Source: an uncultured Mycoplasmataceae bacterium
GTDB lineage: Bacteria; Bacillota_I; Bacilli_A; Mycoplasmatales; Mycoplasmoidaceae
Assembly: GCA_949290735.1 (NCBI GenBank)
Contig: CASESV010000005.1
Span: 1 to 46,815 of the forward strand
Direction: 5' to 3'
DNA length: 46,815 nt
The notes beneath the pieces are model-generated. The model was not told the DNA's origin. It saw only the letters and a program-made list of their open reading frames with translations, and made no database searches. Positions within the stretch are counted from its first letter, which is position 1, and every line of letters starts with the position of its first letter. Below, one piece after another: positions 9,838-19,855 of the stretch. Position numbers and translations under genes: made by a program.

Positions 9838-10590
9838 TTATTTTGATTCATTAAATACAGCATTAACAATTTCTAATACATCTTCATAATAATTGTTTTT
9901 TTCATTTGCTTTAACTACAAATTTTGGTTTGTATTTTTCATCTAAAGAGTCGTTTTGAAGTTTTTCAACAACTATAGTTTCAACATCACTTGGTGTATTA
10001 GATAATGCCTCTTTTTCAAGAACTGGTTCTTCTTGTTTTTCTATTACTATTTTTTCAGAAACTGAAATAGTTGGAATTTTATCTTCATCTTTTTTGTTTT
10101 CAATTTTAATATCATTAAATTTTTGATGATGAATATCATTAATTTGATTATCAATAGCATCTAATTTTTTAGTTAATTCATCATAAATTGGATCATTTTT
10201 TAAAGATTCAACTTTTGATGATTCAGCTTCAACTTCTTCAACAATTGATGAAATTTTGTTTAAATCTTCAATTTTTGGTTGATTAATTGCTTCAAGTTCA
10301 TCACGGTAAATTTCATCATAATCCATAAATTGTGTATCTTGATTTGGTTGACCACTTTCTAAAGATGCATCATTATCAAAATCAACAACTTCATCTGCAT
10401 AGTAAACTAAATTACCATTTTCATCATAGTAGTAATCATCATAATCATCTTCTCATGTACCTGCATAATATGGAAAAAGGTCTGGAGTTAATGGCGGACG
10501 CTTTCTTGTCATTTTATCAATCATTTTTTGATCCATTGGTTTTGATGAAAGTGTAATTGTCATTGTACCTATTTTATTAATCATGCACAT
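9838..10590 (-). CDS. Acidic protein with aromatic EAGR-like segment
   Basis: A 250-residue soluble protein of unknown function. Residues 36-74 are rich in Pro, Tyr, Trp, Asp and Gly; PYYAGTWEDDY and YYDENGNLVYY recall the EAGR box found in terminal-organelle proteins of the M. pneumoniae group, although the match is by eye and short. The remainder is strongly acidic with Glu/Lys/Asp-rich, probably coiled or unordered stretches. The ATG at 10590 is chosen for the AAGGAG 7 bases before it; ATGs at 10584 and 10563 are alternatives. A -10 box (TATAAT at 10632-10627) lies upstream. It is divergent from clpB and ends at a terminator. A cytoskeletal role is only suggested. Confidence 0.75.
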
Positions 10591-10626
10591 ATAGTATCTC
10601 CTTAATTTGTAATAATACTATGTATA

Positions 10627-10632
10627 ATTATA
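10627..10632 (-). promoter_or_regulatory. -10 box for the acidic protein gene
   Basis: TATAAT on the - strand about 37 bases before the ATG at 10590. It sits inside the palindrome TATAATTATA, so orientation rests on the gene it precedes. Confidence 0.4.
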
Positions 10633-10670
10633 CTTTATTATTATTAAAAATGAGTGGTTATCTTTAAAAA

Positions 10671-10697
10671 TTAGCAAAAAAAGAATAAGTCTGCTAA
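10671..10697 (+). promoter_or_regulatory. CIRCE operator (HrcA site) before clpB
   Basis: TTAGCA and TGCTAA form an inverted repeat separated by 15 bases, exactly the outer arms and spacing of the CIRCE consensus (TTAGCACTC-N9-GAGTGCTAA, 27 bases). The inner three bases of each arm are not conserved. The site lies just before, and partly over, the -35 region of the clpB promoter (-10 TATAAT at 10716-10721), which fits repression by HrcA and heat induction. Confidence 0.8.
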
Positions 10698-10715
10698 TTT
10701 TTCTATATTATGTAT

Positions 10716-10721
10716 TATAAT
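10716..10721 (+). promoter_or_regulatory. -10 box for clpB
   Basis: TATAAT 33 bases before the clpB ATG and 18 bases after the CIRCE operator, so HrcA binding would block the polymerase. Confidence 0.55.
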
Positions 10722-10754
10722 ATCAATATATTATCTTAGAAGGAGGTAAGTATT

Positions 10755-12881
10755 ATGGAATTTAAACAAAATAGTGGCCCAGGAGCACCTAGTGCTCTTG
10801 AACAATTTGGAAGAAATTTAAACGAAGATGTAATAAATGGAAAAATTGATCCTATTATAGGTAGAGAGTCAGAAATTAGAAGAATTATTGAAATTATTTC
10901 AAGAAAAACAAAAAATAATCCAATATTAATAGGTGAGCCAGGTGTAGGTAAAACTGCTATCGTGGAAGGATTAACACAAAGAATTGTTAATAAAGATGTG
11001 CCAGATAATTTGCAAGATAAAGTTATATGAGAACTATCATTATCATCATTAATATCAGGAGCTAGTTTTCAAGGTCAATTTGAACAAAGATTACATGATG
11101 TTATTAAACAAGTAAAAGATTCTGATGGAAGAATAATACTTTTTATTGATGAATTCCATCAAATTGTTGGAGCTGGTAAATCTGGTAGTGGTGGAGCAAT
11201 GGATGCTGCAAACATCTTAAAACCAATGATGGCAAGAGGTGAAGTAAAAATTATTGGGGCTACAACTTTAGAAGAATATCGACAATATATTGAAAAAGAT
11301 AGCGCACTTGAAAGAAGAATGTCAAAAATAGTTGTAAGTGAACCTACAAAACAAGAATCTTTAACAATAATGAGAGGGTTAAAAGAAAAATGAGAATTGT
11401 ACCATCAAGTTAAAATTCATGATGATGCTTTAGTTGCAGCAGTTGAATTAAGTGACCGATATATACCAGAAAGATTTTTACCAGATAAAGCTATTGATTT
11501 AATTGATGAAGCAGCTGCAAAAGTACAAACAGAAATGCATTCTTTACCTACAGAATTAGATAACATTCGAAGACAAATTATGCACATTGAAACAGAAAGA
11601 GCAGCACTTGAAAAAGAACAAGATTCAAAATCTCAAAAAAGATTGGAAGAAGCAAATGCAAAACTTCTTGAAATGAAAAAGAATGAAGAATTACTAACTA
11701 AAAAATGAAATGATGAAAAGAAAGAATTAAATAAAGTTATTAAATTGAAAGAAGAAATCGATTCATCAAGACAACAAATAGAAAAATATCAAGTGCAAGG
11801 TGAATTTGCAAAAGCTTCTAAATTACTATATGTAACTATTCCAGCACTTGAAAAAGAACTTGCTAGAATGGAAGAACAAATCCAAAAAACAGGTTTAGTG
11901 CGTGATGCAGTAACTGCTGTTGAAGTTGGAGAAGTAATTTCAAAAGCTACAGGTATTCCTATCAATAAGATTATTGAAGATGAAAAAGAAAAACTACTTA
12001 ACTTGAATAAAGAGCTACAAGAATCTGTTTCTGGACAAGATGAAACATTAAAGAAAATAGCTAATGCAATACTTAGAAGTAGAGCTGGAATTAATGATCC
12101 TAACAAACCAATTGGTTCTTTCTTATTTTTAGGACCAACTGGTGTTGGTAAAACTGAAGTTGCAAAAGCATTAGCTAGAAGCTTATTTAATTCAGAAAAA
12201 GCAATGGTTCGTTTAGATATGAGTGAATATATGGAAAAACACTCTGTATCTAAAATGGTAGGGGCCCCTCCTGGATATGTTGGATATGAACAAGCAGGAA
12301 CATTAACTGAAGCTGTTAGAAGAAGACCTTATTGTGTTGTTTTATTGGATGAAATTGAAAAAGCCCATCCAGATGTTTTAAATATACTTCTTCAAGTTTT
12401 AGATGATGGACAAATAAAAGATTCTCAAGGAAGACAAATAAACTTTAAAAATACAATCATTATATTAACAAGTAATATAGGAGCACAAGCAATTCTTGAA
12501 AATAAACGAGATGAGGCAATGGAAGAATTAAAACAAGCTTTAAAACCTGAATTTGTTAATAGAATTGATGATGTAATTATTTTTAATCCTTTATCTGAAG
12601 AAATTGTGTTATCAATCATTACTAAATTCTTAAATCAACTTTCAAAACGTTTAGCTGAAAAAGATATTAAAATTGTATTTACTGATTCACTAAAAAAACA
12701 AATAATGGACGCTGGATTTGATCCTAATTTTGGTGCTAGACCATTAAGAAGATATATTCAAAGTCATATTGAAAACAAACTTGCAACATTAATTATTAGC
12801 AATACTATTAAAAAGAATAATAGCTACAAAATGGATTACAATAAAGAAAAGAAAGAAATTGTAATAATTAAAGCTGCATAA
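10755..12881 (+). CDS. clpB: ATP-dependent disaggregase ClpB
   Basis: ClpB is a hexameric AAA+ chaperone that pulls proteins out of aggregates together with DnaK. The 708-residue protein lacks the N-terminal substrate domain, as is normal for mycoplasma ClpB. NBD1 has Walker A GEPGVGKT (60-67) and a FIDEFHQ Walker B; the long coiled-coil middle domain spans about 275-400; NBD2 has Walker A GPTGVGKT (460-467), Walker [12 protein letters not shown] and the C-terminal GARPLRR sensor 2. Three TGA codons are Trp. AGGAGG lies just before the ATG. The upstream CIRCE operator indicates HrcA heat-shock control. No key residue is missing. Confidence 0.97.
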
Positions 12882-12968
12882 AAATATCAAATAATCAAAT
12901 AAATTTAATTGAATAAATTATTTTCATAAAATATTAAATTTAATTGTTCATAGTAATATAATAATGGT

Positions 12969-13259
12969 ATGAAAAATAATAATTTAAAAAATAATGTTGT
13001 TGTATCACAAAATGGCTATACACTAAAAAAAGATAATAAGACAATAAAACATTTCACTAAATCTATATCAGGAAATAAAAATGGATGTGAATTTACTTGT
13101 TTTAGTAGTACAACTATTATAAATTTTGATAGCAATGACCAATACGTAGATTTTAATTATAAAAATGAAATGAACGATTTTATTGAAACAACATGTGATG
13201 AAGATTATGAAGAATTAGACTATCTTCCTAAAATTTCTTATAGAAATAGTGATAAATAA
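12969..13259 (+). CDS. Small hypothetical protein, probably leaderless
   Basis: A 96-residue hydrophilic protein with no recognised domain; the first half is Lys/Asn-rich, and the last third is acidic with an EEDY/EELDY-type stretch. There is no Shine-Dalgarno, but TATAAT lies at about 12957-12962, only a few bases before the ATG, so the mRNA probably begins at or near the start codon. It lies 87 bases after clpB and before another leaderless small gene. The gap before it has the direct repeat AAATTTAATTG. Confidence 0.62.
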   Translation: MKNNNLKNNVVVSQNGYTLKKDNKTIKHFTKSISGNKNGCEFTCFSSTTIINFDSNDQYVDFNYKNEMNDFIETTCDEDYEELDYLPKISYRNSDK

Positions 13260-13297
13260 TTTATACTCAGTAATAAATATGGTTGTATAATCTATAT

Positions 13298-13690
13298 ATG
13301 GATAATACTTTAATTTTTAAAAATGAACTATTTGACAAAATAATAAATTACTTTCAAACAACAATGATTGCAAGTATTTTTGTTTTGGCTCTATTTGCAA
13401 GTATTTCATTCATTGTGCTTTATGTTATATACAAACATAAGAAGAGAATAAAAAACAAATTACTATATCGTTTCATCAATAATAACAAAATTCATTCATT
13501 AGCTGAAAATATATTTAATCAGATTAATAATGAGTTTGAAATTGAACATGTTGAGTTGAAAGAAAAAACAAAAGAATACAATAATATTTGAAAAATAAGG
13601 AATGCTCTTATTGATAAATTTAAGTTTATAAGTAAACTTGAATTCCTGAATAATATTTTTAATAGTAAGTTCTATTTTAGATCTAAGTAA
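13298..13690 (+). CDS. Small single-span membrane protein, leaderless
   Basis: A 130-residue unrecognised protein with one strong hydrophobic span (about residues 21-46, ASIFVLALFASISFIVLYVI) followed by a Lys/Asn-rich cytoplasmic-type region; one TGA is read as Trp. The start ATG at 13298 sits 6 bases after TGTATAAT (13284-13291), and there is no Shine-Dalgarno, so the transcript is probably leaderless. An in-frame TTG at 13283 lies upstream of that promoter and is rejected. It stands between two other uncharacterised genes. No function is proposed. Confidence 0.68.
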
Positions 13691-13738
13691 TAGTTTTATT
13701 TTTATAACCTATCTTTATCATAAAAAAGGAGAGTAAAA

Positions 13739-16300
13739 ATGAAACTTAAAAATAAATTATTGCTAGCCTTTGGTCTAGTTATTATTCCTACTAGTGCAAC
13801 TATGGGTGCACTTGTAGGTGTAAGTCAAATAAATAAAAATAATAGTACAAGTAATGAAAACAAAAATAATTTTCAAGATAATACAATTAATTACAAATCA
13901 AAAGTCGTGGATTATAAAGAACAAGCATTTAACCCTTTTGAAAATATTCAAGATTGACAAGAATATAAAGTTCTTGATGACAATCCATATAGTGAGAATT
14001 ATAAAAATCTTTTTTCTAAAATCGATTTAAATCTTGTAAAAAATGATTTCTATAATTTTATTGGTGGACTATCAGATGAGAAATACAATAAAAATTTCAT
14101 GGTAAACATAACTGATGCAAAAGTTACAAAAAATAATGAAATTTGAGATATTTCGTTAAATTTCAAAATCTACAATGAAGAAAATAATTATAATTACTAT
14201 AAATTTAATAATGTATTTAAAAAAATATCATTTAAGGCCAATGAAATAAAAAATATTGAATTTAAAATTAGTTCTAAATTAAATTACACATTTACTAAAC
14301 TAAAAAATAGTGATGGGACAACAAAATTATTAGCAAATTATATTTTTGATAAAGCATCATTAAATATTATTGGAAATAACATTTTATCAATTGATAACTT
14401 TTCATTTGCAAATAAATCATATTCATTAAATACATTCATTGATAATGTTGAAACTTCAAATAATTATTTATCAATTAAAAATGATGCAAATAAAGAATTG
14501 GAAAAATTAAGCATTGATGTTATCAAAAGTGATGTTGAAAATACATATGATAAATATATATCAACAATTGAAAAACTACTTGACCCAGTTCAAAATATTT
14601 TGCAAAACTTAGTAACTAATTATAATAACAAAGAGTCAGTACTTGATTATTTGAAAAAAAATGCAAATGATATTGGTTTTGTTATTGATGAATTAATTTA
14701 TTTAATTACAAAAACAAATCCAGAACTATCATCAATCATTTCTTCATTACTAAAAAATGAAACCTTATTTGAGATTATTAGTAATAAAGAAAATCTTAGT
14801 AAAATTTCTAATTTATTAGAAAATTTAATACCAGGATCAAGTTCATTAATTGAATCATTTATAGGTAATTTAAATAGTCAAGAAGACCTTAAAGAGTTGA
14901 TTAATCAATTATTACCTTATATAAGTGGTATGATTCAAGATGAGAAACTAGTTGAAGAATTAAAAAACTTATTAAACGACATTACAACTGAAGGTTTGAT
15001 TTCAACAATTTTTAAACATAAAAATACTATTTTGGCAATAGTTCAAAATTTTGGTATTATTGATGACACATTGTCAAATCTATTAATCAATATTTTACAA
15101 GTTGTAGATATTGAAAATAAAACTGTTGCAGATTTATTTACTGATCTTATAAAATCAGGAAATGAAAATACCTATTATTTAAAAGAAATGTTTAAATTGT
15201 TTCAATTTGCTTTAAGCCCTAGTTTGGAATCGTTATTAGATGAATTAATTTTCAATAATCCAAATATGAATGCACAAAATTTAATTGGAATAATTGATGT
15301 TTTTGCAAATCCTAAAGTATCAAATAAATCAAATGCTGAAGTTGTTCGATATAAAAAATGATTTGATAGCATGCAAAAAAATTACGAATTTAATCAAGAT
15401 GCTAATTTTGATCCTGTTTCTAAAAAGATTAATTTATCATATACAACAAAATTTGTTTATGGTGGAAATATCTACTTTAACATCGGCAAAATTTATGATA
15501 TTTTACCTGATAATTTAACTGTTAATGGATCATCAATTCCAATAAGTACAATAAAAGCTTTAGGTGCCTTACCAGATTGAATAGGTATATTTAAAAATGA
15601 TTATTTTTCATTACAAGTTAATTTAAACGATAAGATAGAGTATGATGTAGTAAAATTGAATTCTCAAGATGTTCTTTCATGACAAGCATATAGCAAGATG
15701 GTTGTGGATATGCATATGCCTCAAACTATACAATCAATTTGAAACATGACATTAGGTGATAATCTAACTAAATTAACAAATGGTATATTCTTTCATATTT
15801 ACAATACATACGATTATTTTAAACCATATCAATCAGATCTATTAAATAGCAAAATTATTGAAAATTATGATTATGATGCTAAAACAAATGAAGCTATATT
15901 TTTTAAAGAATTGCTTACTGAGAAACAACAAGAAATATCGAATGCATATAATGCAGCAACAAATAATGTTAATTATCGAGATGAGAATGGTAATGAAGTA
16001 AAACATTCATGAAAAGTAGCTTTATTCATTACAAAAAATGTCTATAAAACAATTACCGAAACAAGTTTTGAATTTGAATCAATATTAAAAGATTTTATTG
16101 ATTTCACCCACTATACTACTGGCTTACATATTGCATTTAATAATAATAGAATTATTTCATCATTTGATTTAAAAATTATTGGAATTAGTGCATTTACAAT
16201 CCCAAATGTGAATGCATCTAATATCACTATTTTAACGCCATACAACACATATACTAATAATGGTAATTATTCAAATAAATGAAGTATTTCATTAAACTAA
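13739..16300 (+). CDS. Large exported protein with helical repeat core
   Basis: An 853-residue protein with an N-terminal signal or anchor (residues 1-30, MKLKNKLLLAFGLVIIP) and no lipobox Cys, so it is probably secreted or held by an uncleaved anchor. Residues 30-250 look beta-rich; 250-520 are a run of amphipathic helices with repeated Leu/Ile (such as LLKNETLFEIISNKENLSKI); the C-terminal third is mixed and ends without a membrane span. A good AAGGAGAG precedes the ATG. Size, anchor and helical core recall lipid-binding surface proteins such as P116 of M. pneumoniae, but no motif supports that directly. Convergent with a DnaQ-like gene 5 bases downstream. Confidence 0.8.
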
Positions 16301-16304
16301 ATAA

Positions 16305-17261
16305 CTAATTAATATTATTAATTTTCTTTAAATGATCTAAAGTTAGCTCTGGACCTAGTTTTTCTTTGATAGTATCGAAGTTAAAACTATCCATAGCTAA
16401 TTTAAATCTAGAGATATTTAATGACATAAAAATATGTAAATCTTTAATAATAGCAAAAGATTCAGAGTTTAATTTTCTTGTATTAAAATCCATATATTGC
16501 GTTTCTCAAATGTGGCGACTTAAATTTGATTGTTGTTGTGAATCAACAAAAACTGTAAAATTTGTTTTAAAAAAATTAACTACATTAGCAATATTTTCTT
16601 TGTTAATATTCATTTCTGTAGTTTGTAAATCATTAATTTTTGTAAATACCAAATATTTATCTTCATAACTTCTTTCTTTAAGTTCAACAAAATATACATC
16701 TTCAGGATTGCTTGGTTTAACAATTTTAACATTAACAAATTGTCTTGGAACATTGAACTTTTTTAATACTTTTCACAATATATCAAACTTATTTGTTAGT
16801 GTAAAAAATGAATCAAATATTTTATCTTTTTTAGTATGTTCATCATCTATCATAAAGTTATGATGTGCACAATATGTAAGTTGAATGTCATATAATGGAC
16901 GATGAAGTTTAGCAAAATCAATGTTAATCCCAAAAGCTCTTGCAATATCAGCATTTTTTGTCATTTGTAATTTAGAACCTTCTAAATATATTTTGTAATC
17001 AAGTCCTACATTTTTAAAATATATATCTTTAGCTTTATCATCTTCTTTACAAGCATTTATTAAATTGTTAAATATATAGTTTGTATCATTACCATCAAAG
17101 AAAAAGACTTCTGATGGATTAAAATCTTTTAGAACATCAACAATATCAAAAATTTCGTTAACTTCAAATTCGTATCCTTTAAGGGTTTTATTCTTTTCAA
17201 AAATAAAACCAATTTCATATTTATTATTTAAATCCTCAATATCAATTCATAATTTTCCCAT
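16305..17261 (-). CDS. DnaQ-fold (DEDDh) 3'-5' exonuclease-like protein
   Basis: A 318-residue protein whose first 140 residues follow the RNase H-like exonuclease fold: motif I WIDIED (Asp7/Glu9), a motif II-like FFFDGNDTNYIFNNLI near 58-75, and a motif III HRPLYD (His120, Asp125), the H-x4-D signature of DEDDh nucleases. The C-terminal half is not recognised. Such proteins remove 3' nucleotides from DNA or RNA; the substrate cannot be told. The start at 17261 has AAGGAG in front. Motif matches are short and the spacing between them is plausible but not tested. It lies between two surface-protein loci and seems to be transcribed alone. Confidence 0.62.
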
Positions 17262-17434
17262 TTTAAACTCCTTAGACATACTAATTAATTATACAAAATT
17301 ATTTTAGAATTAAATAGCTAACTACATATAAAAATTAAAATATACATCAAATTAAATAATGTTTATGTGATAATATTGCAATGAATATAAAATTATTAAG
17401 ATATCATACTAATTCATAAAATATTTTTTATTAA
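17262..17434. other. Short intergenic region, nothing recognised
   Basis: AT-rich gap between the end of the 805-residue surface protein gene and the start of the DnaQ-like gene. It should hold the promoter of the latter, but no clear -35/-10 pair, RNA gene or terminator was seen. Confidence 0.4.
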
Positions 17435-19852
17435 CTAAAAACCAAATTCTTCTTCAGCTTTTAAATATGCTCAATTATATTTACTAGGAGCTTTTATAAT
17501 CATTATAAAAATAAATATCTCAATTAAAACAAAAATAGATATCAACATTATTAAACAAATACTAATAATTAAATTCTTATCTATATTAAAACCTTTTACT
17601 TTCATAGTAGTATTATTATTTAATTGAACTATTCTTGGAATTAACAAAGAGTTTAGTTTAATATCATGTTTTTTCAGTATACTAATCATATCCAAATCAT
17701 TATCAATACTTGTTCATCCATATTTTATTCAATCATCAAATGTAAAATCAATAACATTTGTATTATTTAATTCAGCCTTTTTTAATATAAAATTTTCAAA
17801 TTCTTCATTTGTTAAATAAAATTGAGGGTAGGGTTGCTCCTTTTTATCACTTGTAATGAAATTTTGACTATAAACAATTGTTGCTGTTGTAGGATCAGCA
17901 TATCTTGTAATGTATGTTCCATTACTTGATGTATACAAATCATTTTCTAAAAAATAAGGATTTTTATAGCCAATAATATTATCAAACATACTCATTGGAT
18001 ACACTATGTTTTGTAGTAACTCACTAATACCATATAAATAATCATATCTAAACAAATAATTATTATTGGAACTATCTAAATTTCTAGGAATATCTGCATA
18101 TCACTGATTTTGATAAGTTTCAAAATAAAAATAACTAGTTTTACCAATACCTTCATCCCTTTTTTCAGAAAGATAATTTAAATAATTATTAATATTAGTA
18201 TTAATTTCACTATCATTTAAATATTGATTTTCATTAATAAATGATTTTAAATTATAATTTGTGTAACTTGAACTATAATTGTTAGTTTCCGGTAGAAATT
18301 GTAGATTTATATTTTTATAAATTGAATAAGATGCATCTGAAAAATCATTTTGATTATAAACTTTATATAATGGTAATCTCGATATATAAATATAATTATT
18401 AAAAAAGTCTTTGATACTATTTGTTTGGTATATTTGTAAATTTGGACACACATAAAATTGATTAGAAAAAAATTCATTATCAGAAGCATTAGAATTAGAT
18501 GTGTTAGTCTCTGCATTTGTATATGTATTTGCTACTAAAATATTATTACTTTCTTTCAAATTAAATGATTCGGAATTATTGAAGTATGAATTATTTGTAG
18601 AAACAAATAATTTTCGTAAATTTTTATAAGCTACATTACCTCAATTTCTATCACTTATACCATTTGGTTTTTTGGCATATAACATATTTTTAATAATGTT
18701 TGTAGGCTCATTTATTTGCTTATTTTTACGATACTGTTCATCATTAACATTAACAATTAGTGGAATATTCATTTCTAATAATGATTCAATATCTGACTTA
18801 TTATAAAGTGATCTAAAATCAAAATTACTATGAGGATTAGAGTTTATACATGAATCTAATCAATTAGAAAGGGTGATTGTGTCTTGGTTTTGACTAGGAT
18901 CATACAAAACATTACTTGAAATCGAATTTAATGATATTTCTTTTAAACTAACATTATTATTGTTTCTATAAATAATTAAATTAGCTGGTTCAACTACCAA
19001 TCTACTAATATTTTTAAATTCATCTCTCATTAAAAAATTTATTCAAAAATCTGTTGTCGATGTATCAATGTAAACTTTATTTAATTGATTTGTTCAAGTA
19101 ACAACTAATTGTTCTCTAGTTTCTGTAGTTCACAATTGGTCATCTAATACTTGTTGATAATTAGATTTTGATATTGAGTAAAAATCATTTTGATAAGGTA
19201 ATAATGTATCTGTTAATACTGGGGGAATATCTAATAAATTATATCTAGCCTGATCGTATTCACTTAAATCAGATACTTTTTTTAAATTAAAATTAGGTAT
19301 TTGATTTGCATTAAAAACATCTGCTAAAAAATCATCACTATTATTAGTACTATCATTTCTCAAACCATAGTAGTCTACAGTAGAAATATTAGTATCTGAT
19401 CATGCAGAAATTTTTTGATTGCTATAGTTATATCTATATCGATAATTTTTAACAAGTTCATCAATAAAATTTGTTGTATTTATGTATTTAATTGAATCCA
19501 TATTAGTATATGTTTCAAGAAAATTTAATTCACCTAATTCAGATGCTGAATAAATATTATCTATATATTGGTTATTATCAATTACAATTGTATCTAAAAA
19601 ATTATTAAAATTTGATAAACGGTATTGATCATAATAATTAATATTTTCATAAATATAATTTACTGAATTCAAATTTCATTGATTGCCATTAGAATTATTA
19701 AAAGCAGATCTAAAAGCAATTTCTTTTTCTTTTATTATTTTATTTTGTTGATTAATATTATAAATTAAAAAAATAGCACATGCAAAAGTTGAAATCAAAC
19801 ATATTATAAAAGATAAGACTTTTCATACTAATCTAGATTTCCTTTTTAACAT
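17435..19852 (-). CDS. Surface protein, second gene of the giant-protein operon
   Basis: An 805-residue protein with an N-terminal hydrophobic segment (residues 10-32), a long Asn/Ser/Tyr-rich extracellular-type region, and a second hydrophobic span near the C-terminus (about 760-785, LIISICLIMLISIFVLIEIFIFIM) followed by a short tail ending WAYLKAEEEFGF. About a dozen TGA codons are Trp. It begins 4 bases after the stop of the 1948-residue protein gene, preceded by AGGGAT, so the two are one operon. The two-protein layout resembles mycoplasma adhesin operons such as P140/P110, but no sequence match to them is seen. Function unknown; adhesion or a surface complex is the best guess. Confidence 0.8.
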
Positions 19853-19855
19853 ATT

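Noticed and set aside
10332-10556. + strand His/Asn-rich reading frame
   Set aside because: Antisense shadow of the acidic protein; low complexity and no start signal.
10755-12881. clpB and many other genes seem broken by TGA codons
   Set aside because: All breaks are TGA in a constant frame at places where Trp fits; with the mycoplasma code the genes are intact.
16366-16668. + strand reading frame opposite the DnaQ-like gene
   Set aside because: Shadow of a better supported - strand gene with Shine-Dalgarno and motifs.
17262-17434. Small ORF from the ATG near 17381
   Set aside because: Only about a dozen codons with no ribosome site or conservation that can be seen.
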